Origin: Candidatus Kapaibacterium sp.
GTDB lineage: Bacteria > Bacteroidota > Ignavibacteria > Kapaibacteriales > Kapaibacteriaceae
NCBI GenBank assembly: GCA_018883125.1
Contig: VEQR01000014.1
Coordinates: forward strand, 1-50,896
DNA: 50,896 bases
Reading direction: 5' to 3'
Positions 16,146 to 25,661 of this stretch are shown here, one piece after another (position 1 is the first letter of the stretch; each line of letters starts with the position of its first letter). Under the pieces are notes generated by a model, which saw only the letters and a list, made by a program, of their open reading frames with translations, made no database searches and was not told the DNA's origin. The position numbers were made by a program, and so were the translations under genes.

Positions 16146-18118
16146 CGGCGGATGTAGATGCCTGGGGGAAGGCCATCGAGCGTTGGTCCAACATAGGAAC
16201 CACGGATATCATAGTATCCCTGGCGCATCACCGGGGCTGGAACACGCGGATCGAAGAGACGTTGCTTGTCTCCGGACTCGCAGACGTTTGTGCATTGTAG
16301 CGCTCCCGGCACATACTTGGTAACGATGCGAAGGGGCTTACGGTCGCCCGAGTACCATGTTGCCGAGTCGACAACGATCGCGGACGAATCAGCAATGCCT
16401 AGCGTATGGTTGCCGATGATCATCGCCAATGTGTCTCCAGGAGCTATGGTCATGATGTCCTTCGTGAACCACATTGATGCAACGGTTCGCATCGAATCCA
16501 GCTCGACAGGTTGTCGGGAGACAAAGGACGTGGCATCGAACTGAACTCGGAACTGTACGGAGCGCATGCCGGCCAGTGCCTCGGTATTCCGCTTGTCGAC
16601 GCTATCAACGATGATAGCGACTGTGTCGCGCTGTCCAGCATTGCCCGCTGCATCAAGCGCACGGAGTCGGATCACAGGGTCGTAAAGACGCTCGAATGCC
16701 ATGCCGCCGGTGTAGCCGTAGGACTCCGCCGGACCATAACCATAGACAAAGATCCCGAACGCCGAATCAGCACGGACGCGGTGTGCACCCGGGGGGACGA
16801 TGGCAGAGGCGATGGAGTAATCGGTGCCGATGATCGAACGTACCGACATGAATGATGAGGAACCATCCAATGTGAGTGACGGCACGGCTGCCGTCGGTAC
16901 AATCACGCTGATATTATGCGTTGTGTAGAGCTGGCGTCCGTTGGCATTTGGTCCGACGCTTCCCACGATGTACGACTTTAGGTACTGTTCAACGGGTGGT
17001 ACGATGATCATCGAGGGGTCCCCTGTGAGACGACCTCCGCTTCGATTGGCTGACCGATCGATGATCGATGCCAGAATCGGCTTCGTACTTGAAAACACAA
17101 GTGCCTGGTCCAGCGGCAGGTCCCAAAACGAACCCTTGTTCAGGAGATAGGGCGGTTGGGAATTGACGGTTACCAGAGTCGAGTCATTCGCTGCTACAAC
17201 CCGACACACTGAAACATCGTTCGACGCAACGATACTTGCGTCAACGGGCAACTCTAATGGTGGTACGATGATGTCTCGGCCCCACGTTTCAATGCCAGGG
17301 AGCTGCTCGATAAGGCAGTCACGAGAAGACGTCGAGGATAGAACAGGCACCTGGGCACGTCGATGCCCGCTCAGCACCACAACGGGGCGGTTCGATGTTA
17401 CGAGGGATCCGGTGAGATCATCCCGCCGGGAATTCTCGACACGCGCCTGAAGGAGATAGGATTCTCCCTTCTTCAGCATTACGCTTCGATTCCTTCCAAG
17501 GGCACGATCTGATCGATCGGGACGGAGGGTAATATCCACAGCAGTTGAGTCTTCCGTTGCCACAACCAAAAACTGGCTAGGGTACACGACGGTACTTCCA
17601 AAACTCTGAGACACGTCAGATGTGTACGACGTCACGATGTAGTCGGTCGACAATGCGTCTGTGGGGAGCACAAGCCAGGCGTCACTCGTCAAAGGGGCGC
17701 GCAGAACAGCATAGAGCGAGATGTCATGCGACGTAGTCACATGAATACTTGCCGGTGACGGCTTTTCACCGTCTGGGCTTGGGCCGTTGACGTTTTCGAC
17801 TCCTTGAAGCTGATAGAGGGCATACTGCGATAAACGGATTTCCCACAACGTGGATGGTGGGGCAATGGCGACGATCGTGTCTGTAACGCCTGTTCTTCGG
17901 CGTGCATAGACTTTCACGGTGGTCGATGCGGTATCCGTAGCAACGAGCAATGAGACGAACGCTGGATCTGATGCCGTGACTGAAGAGTTGTCATTTGGCG
18001 GAACCGCCAGCCAAAAGTCGTTGCCGCGGCTATCGCGGATGTTCTGTGCCAAGCCCCCTACAGAAGCACATAACAGAAACACGAGTAGCAGTGTCAACGA
18101 CCGATAATGCGTTGACAT
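16142..18118 (-). CDS. Secreted IgGFc-binding-domain-like protein with very short sorting-type tail
   Basis: A 658-residue exported protein. The signal peptide is SLTLLLVFLLCASVGGLAQ. Residues about 25-480 contain GNDFWLAVPPND near the start and repeats of the DYIVTSYTS, FLVVATEDSTAVDITL type, the pattern of the IgGFc-binding-protein N-terminal domain family found in secreted bacterial proteins. A second beta-rich region with many Asp and Ser follows. The C-terminus is abrupt: YDIRGSYVG then LPPGIYIRR, resembling only the last strands of a T9SS type A domain. The ATG at 18118 has GGAG 6 bases upstream, which favours it over the ATG at 18151. The gene follows the glycosyltransferase gene with a 25-base overlap. 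The function is unknown; binding of host or other glycoproteins is a family-based guess. Confidence 0.65.
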   Translation of the reverse strand: MSTHYRSLTLLLVFLLCASVGGLAQNIRDSRGNDFWLAVPPNDNSSVTASDPAFVSLLVATDTASTTVKVYARRRTGVTDTIVAIAPPSTLWEIRLSQYALYQLQGVENVNGPSPDGEKPSPASIHVTTSHDISLYAVLRAPLTSDAWLVLPTDALSTDYIVTSYTSDVSQSFGSTVVYPSQFLVVATEDSTAVDITLRPDRSDRALGRNRSVMLKKGESYLLQARVENSRRDDLTGSLVTSNRPVVVLSGHRRAQVPVLSSTSSRDCLIEQLPGIETWGRDIIVPPLELPVDASIVASNDVSVCRVVAANDSTLVTVNSQPPYLLNKGSFWDLPLDQALVFSSTKPILASIIDRSANRSGGRLTGDPSMIIVPPVEQYLKSYIVGSVGPNANGRQLYTTHNISVIVPTAAVPSLTLDGSSSFMSVRSIIGTDYSIASAIVPPGAHRVRADSAFGIFVYGYGPAESYGYTGGMAFERLYDPVIRLRALDAAGNAGQRDTVAIIVDSVDKRNTEALAGMRSVQFRVQFDATSFVSRQPVELDSMRTVASMWFTKDIMTIAPGDTLAMIIGNHTLGIADSSAIVVDSATWYSGDRKPLRIVTKYVPGALQCTNVCESGDKQRLFDPRVPAPVMRQGYYDIRGSYVGPTLDGLPPGIYIRR

Positions 18119-19200
18119 ATATGCTCCATTTGTTGTGCTGATTGGTCCCATGAGAACTGACGTGCCCAGCGAACGGCACCCTCGGAGAGGGTTGTCCGAA
18201 GGTTCGTATCGGTGAGGATAGTGACGATCTTCCGTGCTAGAACCTCAATATCGCCATAGGGGTACAAGAATCCCGATACGTCATTACTGACAGAGTCCCT
18301 CAGGCCCGGCGAATCCGCCGAAATGACCGGGGTACCACAGGCATTGGCTTCAATGTTCGTAATCCCCCAGCCCTCTTTCTTGGAAGGATTGACAACCGCA
18401 TGCGTCCACGAGAGGAGCTCCACTTTCCGACGGTCATCAACGTACCCATGAAAGGTCACGCTGTTCTTTAGACCCAGCTCTGTAACGATCGACCGTAGTC
18501 GGGATTCGTCATCGCCACGACCAAGTATTTCGAGTCGGGCGTTCGGGACGTCCTTGAGCGCGATTGCAAATGCGCGAATGACATGATCAACGGACTTGTA
18601 CCTCTTCAAACGTCCGAAGTAGGAGACTGTAGGGACAGGCGCCTTGATTCCGACAGCCATGGGGAACTGCGCGGTATCAACTCCGTTATAAACAACCGAG
18701 ATGTTCTCGTCGCGAAGTCCGGACTGGATGCACTCACTGCGCGTGCTGTTTGACACCACAACCGTTGGCGACCGGCGGTAGACTATAGGGATCAATCGTT
18801 CTGCCAGCCACACATAGGACCCAGCCATGAGTCCTGCCTCGGCGAAGATGGCCGACCCGAACAGGTGATGCACGAGCGCTAATACCGGACGATTGACATA
18901 GAGTGGTGTGAGCAGGGGAATCTTGTTGATGTCGTCAACAACGAGATCGTATCTGGCACGCTTTCCATGACGAAGCCACCAGAATGGAACGGCAAAGTTG
19001 TAGGTGGACCTGTTGCCGATGCGAACGACTCGAATGCCGTCGACCGTCTCTTCACGTTCCGAACCGGGGAAATGACATGCTACGAGTGTAACGTCATGTC
19101 CCTTCTTGACAAGTCGGCCGAATATCTCGTGTAGATGCGTCTCCGCACCGCCGGCTTGTGGGTGTGTACGGTCCTGCCAATTGAAGATGATGATGCGCAT
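18094..19200 (-). CDS. Family 4 glycosyltransferase
   Basis: A 368-residue GT-B enzyme. The N-terminal acceptor domain begins IIIFNWQDRTHPQAGGAE, the typical GT4 opening with the GGAE loop. The donor domain has VVYNGVDTAQF, SYFGRLKRYKSVDHVIRAF, LEILGRGDDESRL and the signature PSKKEGWGITNIEANACG, which includes the EX7E residues. It is cytoplasmic, with no signal peptide. It would transfer a sugar from a nucleotide donor onto a lipid- or polysaccharide-type acceptor. The start overlaps the preceding OmpA gene's stop by one base (TAATG), so it belongs to the envelope operon. A role in decorating envelope polysaccharide or exported proteins is inferred from context. Confidence 0.9.
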   Translation of the reverse strand: MRIIIFNWQDRTHPQAGGAETHLHEIFGRLVKKGHDVTLVACHFPGSEREETVDGIRVVRIGNRSTYNFAVPFWWLRHGKRARYDLVVDDINKIPLLTPLYVNRPVLALVHHLFGSAIFAEAGLMAGSYVWLAERLIPIVYRRSPTVVVSNSTRSECIQSGLRDENISVVYNGVDTAQFPMAVGIKAPVPTVSYFGRLKRYKSVDHVIRAFAIALKDVPNARLEILGRGDDESRLRSIVTELGLKNSVTFHGYVDDRRKVELLSWTHAVVNPSKKEGWGITNIEANACGTPVISADSPGLRDSVSNDVSGFLYPYGDIEVLARKIVTILTDTNLRTTLSEGAVRWARQFSWDQSAQQMEHICQRIIGR

Positions 19201-21218
19201 TACTTCATTGGCGTCTCAACGATCACCTCGACGGTCCGTGAATAGAAACGCCCTTCAGGTGTTTCGTTGTCATAGAGTGGAAGTGTTTCACCCTGTCCCG
19301 TCACTGTGGACCGTGGCGCCGATAACGCCGTAGAAACCGCTCGTGCGCGTTGCTCACTCAGGCGCTTGTTGTATTCGTCGGTGCCAGTGCGGTCCGTATA
19401 TCCGGTGATCGCAACTGTGGACGTTGGTGTGATGCGCTTCTTGATCGAGTTGATGATCGATTGCTGGTCTGGCGTAATGTCGGACTTGTCGAAACCGAAC
19501 AGGATTAGCGAGAAACGGTCGACAGATTTGTCTGTGCCGCCCCCTGAGCGCTTATCAGCGATGGTGACCTCACTCAAAGGAATAGAACCGGACTCTGTCG
19601 GGATGACGGTGCCGTTTGAGTCCTGGACGACAAGCATGAAGTCGACATTACGCGTTCCGCGCGGAATGAATCGCGACTGTTCAGCGATCCGCCAGTCGAC
19701 ACTGGAAGGGGGCGCTCCAGCTCCGTGGAAGGTCTTGATGATATGGTCGCCTTCGGAGACGAAGAGTGTCCACGACTTTAGCCGCGATCCATTGCTGACG
19801 CCGAGCGAGAATCGCACGGCTGGTGGATCAAACGCCCGCATGGTGTCATTGGATGCAACGGCCGAAAGAATACTCGGATCCGAACTTGAGAGCTCAACGC
19901 GACGATTCTCAGCAGCACCGTCAGCATCCGCTTCGTTTGAGGCCTGTGATGGAAGTCCACGCTGGTCTACAGCAATGCGCGAAGCAGGTACTTTCCATGT
20001 GTCGACGAGGTAATTACGAACGACAACTGCGCGACGCTTTCCAAGATCTTCTGAAGATGCAGATTCCTGTTTATCGGTGCATCCCGTGATGGTTATTGAT
20101 GCATCGGGTTGCTCCTGCAAACGTTTGCCGATAACGTTCAGCACCTGATAATAGGTGACCATTGCATCAAGGTTGTAAAAGTTCTCAAGCGAATAGGATT
20201 CGACTTGCTCGGCGGAGAGCTGGCGGTATCGGGGGCTAAGCGAATTGGAGTTCGGTTCAAAGAAGATGAAGGGGAGCAACGGACGCACGCGATTTGAGGC
20301 AAACTCTTCGATGCGAATTGACTTTTTGTCAACCGTCGTTCCCGATTCCAGAAGGCCCGTGTAGGCAACAGATGGAACGGCAAGGGGCTCGCTTGACGGT
20401 GGAGAAGTTGTCCTTACGTTCCGTGCAACCTCGAACAGTTCCATATCGGAGATTTCATCCTTGTCATCTTCCGGAGAGAACGAAACGACCACACCGGCGC
20501 GGATCATGGTCATAGACCACGAAGTATTCCGAAGGATATTCGTTGGCGACAGTGTGAGGAGAAGTTCGGGACTCATTAGCAAGGACCGATCAGCGTTGAG
20601 AGGCAGATCCGTTCCAATGCCAATCGTTACTCCAACATTCATACTCGAGAGCGACTCGAGGTTGCCTTCCGCCTGATTGCGGGACTTGGTGCCATTGTCA
20701 AACACAGCATTGGAGGGGTTCTCAAGGAACTCGCCCTGTGTGTAACGTCCATTGAGCTGGTAGGCTCCAAAGAGTCCCATACGCAGGCCGATGCTTGGCG
20801 TCAGGGCGTAGATTGCCATCGGCTCAATCGACATCCGAGACACACTCAGCGAGAGGTCGTGGCGGATCGATGCCGACTCAAACGTACCGTTGCTTTGCGA
20901 GATGAGCTTCGACTCCGATGTCGTCATATCAACTCCACCATGCTGGTAGCCGGCACGGACGTCGAGAGACCAAGAAGCATTCAGCGGGGTCAGATACGAC
21001 AGGCCTACAAGCCATCCCATGCCGCTACCACCGGTAAACCCTGGACAGCAGTTGTCGATCTCCGGCAGACGGGTAAATGAGGCAGAATGAAGGTCAAGGC
21101 TTCCTTGAAGGACAGCACCCACAGACGCGCGTTCGCGGGTCTGGCCATGAGCTGCGCTTATGAACAAGAAGAGGACGATGGTGATCGTCAAAGCGGAGGA
21201 AAGCAAACGCATTTTCAT
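19200..21218 (-). CDS. Twin OmpA-domain outer-membrane protein (copy B)
   Basis: A 672-residue envelope protein: signal peptide (about residues 1-25), N-terminal beta-rich region of about 210 residues that may form a membrane barrel, with CCPGFTGGSG soon after the start, a linker, a first OmpA-like domain (about 290-440, opening FIFFEPNSNSLSP), an Ig-like segment (about 445-560) and a second OmpA-like domain (about 565-672). Only the last domain has the full peptidoglycan-binding pattern TDRTG and NKRLSEQRARAV; the first has just GKRRAVVV. The ATG at 21218 overlaps the VWA gene's stop (ATGA) and GGAGG lies 8 bases upstream, which settles the start. It is paralogous to the gene at 25662-27677. 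Confidence 0.85.
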   Translation of the reverse strand: MKMRLLSSALTITIVLFLFISAAHGQTRERASVGAVLQGSLDLHSASFTRLPEIDNCCPGFTGGSGMGWLVGLSYLTPLNASWSLDVRAGYQHGGVDMTTSESKLISQSNGTFESASIRHDLSLSVSRMSIEPMAIYALTPSIGLRMGLFGAYQLNGRYTQGEFLENPSNAVFDNGTKSRNQAEGNLESLSSMNVGVTIGIGTDLPLNADRSLLMSPELLLTLSPTNILRNTSWSMTMIRAGVVVSFSPEDDKDEISDMELFEVARNVRTTSPPSSEPLAVPSVAYTGLLESGTTVDKKSIRIEEFASNRVRPLLPFIFFEPNSNSLSPRYRQLSAEQVESYSLENFYNLDAMVTYYQVLNVIGKRLQEQPDASITITGCTDKQESASSEDLGKRRAVVVRNYLVDTWKVPASRIAVDQRGLPSQASNEADADGAAENRRVELSSSDPSILSAVASNDTMRAFDPPAVRFSLGVSNGSRLKSWTLFVSEGDHIIKTFHGAGAPPSSVDWRIAEQSRFIPRGTRNVDFMLVVQDSNGTVIPTESGSIPLSEVTIADKRSGGGTDKSVDRFSLILFGFDKSDITPDQQSIINSIKKRITPTSTVAITGYTDRTGTDEYNKRLSEQRARAVSTALSAPRSTVTGQGETLPLYDNETPEGRFYSRTVEVIVETPMK

Positions 21219-24200
21219 CGTACCACCTCCAGGCGCTGCGTGAAGGATTCCGACGGTGTTTGCATAACGATGAAATAGGTGCCGTTGTGAAGTGAGGATA
21301 GATCGATCGGGACGGTCCATCGACCGGGCGGAGTATCAGCCTCGTACAGAAGCCCGAGTGTTCGTCCTTGTGTGTCGTAGAGCGTCAGTGATGTTCGGCC
21401 CCTTTCAACAAGATCAAGTGTGGCCGTTGCCTTGTCGATCGCCGGTGCAGGAGTAACCACGATGCCAACACCTGTGCTCCTGAGCGCAATCAGGCGAGCA
21501 CGACCGCTGATCTTGCAGAGATCCACGAGTCGTACCTCACCATTGAATGTGCGGAACTGCAACGTATCGGCAACAGTGAAACTATCAATGCGGATGACAG
21601 ATCCCGTGTCATTGCCCCATGTTGTCTGGAACGTCAGCATGGTGGCAAGAGAATCCTTCGACGTTAACGGAACGGGAACACTGAATGACCGTGAGCCGTT
21701 GGGCTGCAGCGTACCTACCGGTGTGCTGCCCGACGGAGTGATGATGCGTCCGTTGACTGTACAGTGCATCGTGACTTCTCTCACTGATGTGCGATCCATG
21801 TTCGTGAGGTTCGAAACGTACACAGGAACAGAGACCAGTTCGCCGGAACGCGCATCAACCTTGCCAATGCGGATTCGACCACCGATAACACTCTTTACCG
21901 ATGCCATCAACTTGACTGTTTGCTGTCGGCCACAGATCGTATCGACAAACGTGTAGGTCGTCTCGTAGGATTTGCCGGCTTGTCCACCAGTGAAGGTCAC
22001 AAGCATATCGGAGGTCCGACGTCCGGCGGTAATGTCTGGCGTGATGCTGTCAATCCGGAATGGTCCGAGGTTGATCGACCCGCGGGGCCATTGCAAGGAA
22101 ATGGTTCCAGAGTTGATTATCTGAAGACGGTCGCTCTGCGACTCACCTTCGGCCACGTTCCCAAGATCGACGGTTGTTCGAGAGAGTTCAAAGCCTACGG
22201 AGTCGCGTCGGGCAATCATACTTACAAGGGTCCGACCATTTATGGCATTCGAAGCATTTGATGACGCCACAAGGCGCACATCCTTCACACCAACTCGTCG
22301 AGGGTCAAACTGTACCGTGAAGGTCAGGCTGTCCTTAGCTTCCATGGTGTAGGGGAAGACAGGGGGCGAGATGAGCGAAAACTCATCGGCGTTTGCTCCT
22401 TCAAATCCGACAGAGTAGAGAATGGTCTGTGAGTTGCCGGTGTTTCTCAGGGTTACGTTTCGTTGACTGATCGAAGCCGTACACGGAGTCGATGCAAAGA
22501 GGATCGACGACGTTGCCGAAAGGCGACCTTCGCCCGTTGCCTCACCGTACAAACGAACAACCTGTGCTGGACGAGACTCCATGGTGATGTTGAGCACAGC
22601 TGCAAAGCGCCCAAAGGACTTCGGATCGAAACGCACAACAATCTTGCGCGTTTCCCCGCCAAGCATGGTAAATGGTCCGCCTCCGCTGACGATGCTGAAT
22701 ACCGATGACTGGTAATCGCGAATCTGAGTCAGCGATACTTTGTAAACATTCGTTTGATCGCCACTGGCCACGATGGTGATCGTACTGTCCACCGCCGCCA
22801 CGTTTGCTATGTGACGTCCGAAGTTGAGCGTTTCCGGGAGCTTCAACGATGGAGCGACGCCTTGCCCAGTGATCTCAACGGTTGTGGTACCACGTCCGGT
22901 CTGCAGTTCCAGTGTTGCCGAGCGTCCGCCTGCAGCAGACGGAGTAAAGGACACGTCGGCACGCAATTCACCACCAGCCGATACAGTAATTGGTAGGGCA
23001 GGAAGATTTACGTCGAAGTCCTGAGGTGTTCCTGAGCCGAGCATTTTCGCGGAGCGAATCACAAGAGCTTCGGAACCAGTATTCGTGATCACCGCCTGGA
23101 CCTTGTCAGCCCCTTCACCAACTGTTACGTCACCCATGGAGACATTCGACGATTGGACTGTTCCACCAACGATGCGGAATGTTCCGTCGCTCGCGTCACT
23201 GATGATACCGACCTTGTCAAGTGGCCACACACGACCCGTATAGTCCGTTGATGCCGTTACCACGCTTCTAGCATCACTGGAGAATGATGCGTCGTAAACT
23301 ATTCCCTGATGACCAACCAAGGACGCCTGAGGCGTTAGAGTCGAAGCTGTATAGAGTTTCGCTGATGCATCTCCATTTGCCGTTAGGATTTGCGTGTTAT
23401 CAGGGGAGTACGACAATGAAAGGATGCTTCCAACAGCTGGCGTTGTGCGTCCAAGTAGAGCCCCATTGGAGAACTGAAACTTGCGAAGAACAAAGTCAGC
23501 ACCGCCGGTGATCACAACATCGTTTGTGCTTGGCATACTCACTGAATAGATCGCCCCGCGCTGAGTCGGTTCCCGGAAGGTTCGCAGAGTATCAAACGTC
23601 GCTTGGTCGCGTGCAACAGCGCGCGTTCCTTCGGCCGTAACGATCGTTGCGTTCGAGGCGACGTGAATGTCGTAGACTGGTCCTTCCAAGGCATCTTTTA
23701 TTGATTCAACTCTCCACGAATCGGTGGCAATACGAAGAAGAGACTTATCAGTTCCGGCATAGAGCGTTTTACCGTCGGCAGAGAATGCTAGAGACCAACC
23801 GCGGGTATCGAGATTGATCGTTGCAATACGGCGACTGCTGGTGTAATCCCAAACGCGGATCGTGCCATCATGGCTGATTGAGGCAACGTTTGTGGTGCCT
23901 GGCATTTCGGCAAGCGACCACACCCAACCTCCGTGAATGCCGACGATGCGAGTCTGCTGGCCTGTCCGTGCATCCCACGCACGCACAGACCCGTCGTCAC
24001 CACCCGTAAGAACAGTCTTGTCATCAGCCGTGAAGACGGCGCTGTACAGCGGTTGGGTCTGACCACGCAGTTGAATGACACTGCGCTGGTCGAGGACCGT
24101 CGAGGACACGCGCATCTGGCACTTGTCCCCGACAAGCGGCCCAGGCGTCCATTTATACGAGAGCCCCGTGGCCGATTCGGTTATGCCGTACCAGTTTACC

Positions 24201-25567
24201 CCGTTGTCGTAGCTGACTTCAAGGCGGACAAATTCGTCCGGCAGGGCATTCGTCCATCTGACGGTCGTGTCCTTGCCGGCCGTGAACTGATCATTGCCGG
24301 TCGGTGACACTAGCTGGAGCATTTCTCCCGAATACACGGAGCCGGCTCGAATGACCAGTGATGGCATATCACAAGCGTCAGCCACGAGATTCAACCGGGC
24401 ATACACGGCATCTGTTGACGCAGAGGTGTACTTTATGGTGAACGAAATGACCTGCCCGGGATTGAGCGTTACGGGAAGTGTTGGTGGATCGACGATCTCG
24501 AATGCACCTTTGGTAACGAGATCATACGATGTGATTGTCACTGGAGCATTGACAGACGTCAACACAACGGTCTGTTTCGTCGACTCACCTATTGGGACGA
24601 TACCCAAGTCCACTCCTTTCTCGGTGCCGGTTAGACGTCGCGTATACTTAGCCGGGTAGGAGTAGGACATCTCCTGTCGCGGTACAGGAGTGATACCGAA
24701 GACGACAATTCTCTGAGTATCGCAACGATTGTTTGTCGTCCAGGTAACCGTGCCAATGTGAGGCATTCGCAGAGCATCATAGACATAGGCCCCTGCATAC
24801 TGATTCGCTTCAATTTGCGTGGTGACCTTGCCAATCCACGCTCCACCGGTTGAATCAGCAAGTGTTCGCAGATCCTGATTGACATCTGTTCCGATCCCGA
24901 TTACATACACACGAATAGCATATGTTCGGGCCATAGACACGGCTGCCTTGACGTCAAATGACGAACCACCATCAGTCAACAACAAGAGTGCTCGGGCATT
25001 GCGTGCATTTTGAAGATGGGTAAGTGCTCCACCCGGGACGTCGAACAACCCTCGGCGAAGGTTGAAGCCCCCTGAAGAACGAATGCCACTCACAGCATTC
25101 GTGAAGCCCGTCTTGTCCGACGAAAGTCCACTTTGTAATTCAGCCATTGCACCGATACCAACAAGGCCGATCTCGTCAAAGCTCTTCGCCAGACCCCTCG
25201 AGGCTGCAAGGGCCGCACCCTTAGCCAGATTCAGAGGAGTGAACGTGGATGCCAAGGGTACATCGCTGGATTTTGAGAGGTCCATGGCAACAAGGAGCGA
25301 GAGATTCCCGAGTCCGTTGCCACTATCGGCAACCCAGGCTCCGCGATAGCTGACGCCATTCTCAACAAGATCCAGGTTGGCCGTGGTATTCCGTAGAGGT
25401 TGGCCGCTAGCGTCGCCGAAGGCGAAGATCGCTGCTTTGGCAGTTATCGTTGTTGCATCAATGACATTGATCCGCAGCGGAACCACAGATGTTGTCCGCT
25501 GAGCAACGAGCGAGCTTTGAACTGCTACCATGCAGAAGAATAGCAGAGTCCACGCGAAAGATTTCAT
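21215..25567 (-). CDS. Giant secreted protein: VWA, WD40 propeller, HYDIN/ASH-like domains, T9SS tail
   Basis: A 1450-residue exported protein. Signal peptide 1-23; a von Willebrand A domain at about 35-280 with the MIDAS start DLSKS near residue 95 and a later LLLLTDGGSS; a beta domain to about 410 (choice-of-anchor D style); a sandwich at about 415-495; WD40 repeats at about 500-785 with GGDDGSVRAWD and SISHDGTIRVWD; three or more HYDIN/ASH-like beta domains at about 795-1180 (GDVTVGEGADK, NFGRHIANVAAVDSTI, VDLGNVAEGES); another beta region; and a T9SS type A-like tail at about 1370-1450 with LHNGTYFIVMQT. AGGA lies 6 bases before the ATG. It is translationally coupled to the downstream OmpA gene. 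It probably acts on the cell surface in protein-protein contacts; the partner is unknown. Confidence 0.85.
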   Translation of the reverse strand: MKSFAWTLLFFCMVAVQSSLVAQRTTSVVPLRINVIDATTITAKAAIFAFGDASGQPLRNTTANLDLVENGVSYRGAWVADSGNGLGNLSLLVAMDLSKSSDVPLASTFTPLNLAKGAALAASRGLAKSFDEIGLVGIGAMAELQSGLSSDKTGFTNAVSGIRSSGGFNLRRGLFDVPGGALTHLQNARNARALLLLTDGGSSFDVKAAVSMARTYAIRVYVIGIGTDVNQDLRTLADSTGGAWIGKVTTQIEANQYAGAYVYDALRMPHIGTVTWTTNNRCDTQRIVVFGITPVPRQEMSYSYPAKYTRRLTGTEKGVDLGIVPIGESTKQTVVLTSVNAPVTITSYDLVTKGAFEIVDPPTLPVTLNPGQVISFTIKYTSASTDAVYARLNLVADACDMPSLVIRAGSVYSGEMLQLVSPTGNDQFTAGKDTTVRWTNALPDEFVRLEVSYDNGVNWYGITESATGLSYKWTPGPLVGDKCQMRVSSTVLDQRSVIQLRGQTQPLYSAVFTADDKTVLTGGDDGSVRAWDARTGQQTRIVGIHGGWVWSLAEMPGTTNVASISHDGTIRVWDYTSSRRIATINLDTRGWSLAFSADGKTLYAGTDKSLLRIATDSWRVESIKDALEGPVYDIHVASNATIVTAEGTRAVARDQATFDTLRTFREPTQRGAIYSVSMPSTNDVVITGGADFVLRKFQFSNGALLGRTTPAVGSILSLSYSPDNTQILTANGDASAKLYTASTLTPQASLVGHQGIVYDASFSSDARSVVTASTDYTGRVWPLDKVGIISDASDGTFRIVGGTVQSSNVSMGDVTVGEGADKVQAVITNTGSEALVIRSAKMLGSGTPQDFDVNLPALPITVSAGGELRADVSFTPSAAGGRSATLELQTGRGTTTVEITGQGVAPSLKLPETLNFGRHIANVAAVDSTITIVASGDQTNVYKVSLTQIRDYQSSVFSIVSGGGPFTMLGGETRKIVVRFDPKSFGRFAAVLNITMESRPAQVVRLYGEATGEGRLSATSSILFASTPCTASISQRNVTLRNTGNSQTILYSVGFEGANADEFSLISPPVFPYTMEAKDSLTFTVQFDPRRVGVKDVRLVASSNASNAINGRTLVSMIARRDSVGFELSRTTVDLGNVAEGESQSDRLQIINSGTISLQWPRGSINLGPFRIDSITPDITAGRRTSDMLVTFTGGQAGKSYETTYTFVDTICGRQQTVKLMASVKSVIGGRIRIGKVDARSGELVSVPVYVSNLTNMDRTSVREVTMHCTVNGRIITPSGSTPVGTLQPNGSRSFSVPVPLTSKDSLATMLTFQTTWGNDTGSVIRIDSFTVADTLQFRTFNGEVRLVDLCKISGRARLIALRSTGVGIVVTPAPAIDKATATLDLVERGRTSLTLYDTQGRTLGLLYEADTPPGRWTVPIDLSSLHNGTYFIVMQTPSESFTQRLEVVR

Positions 25568-25661
25568 TCCATGGTCCTAATCAATGAGAATATGCGGGCA
25601 CACGAACCCAGACCCGTCCGCCCATAGGCAAGATAGACAACCCAAAGCGCAATATGTTTCG

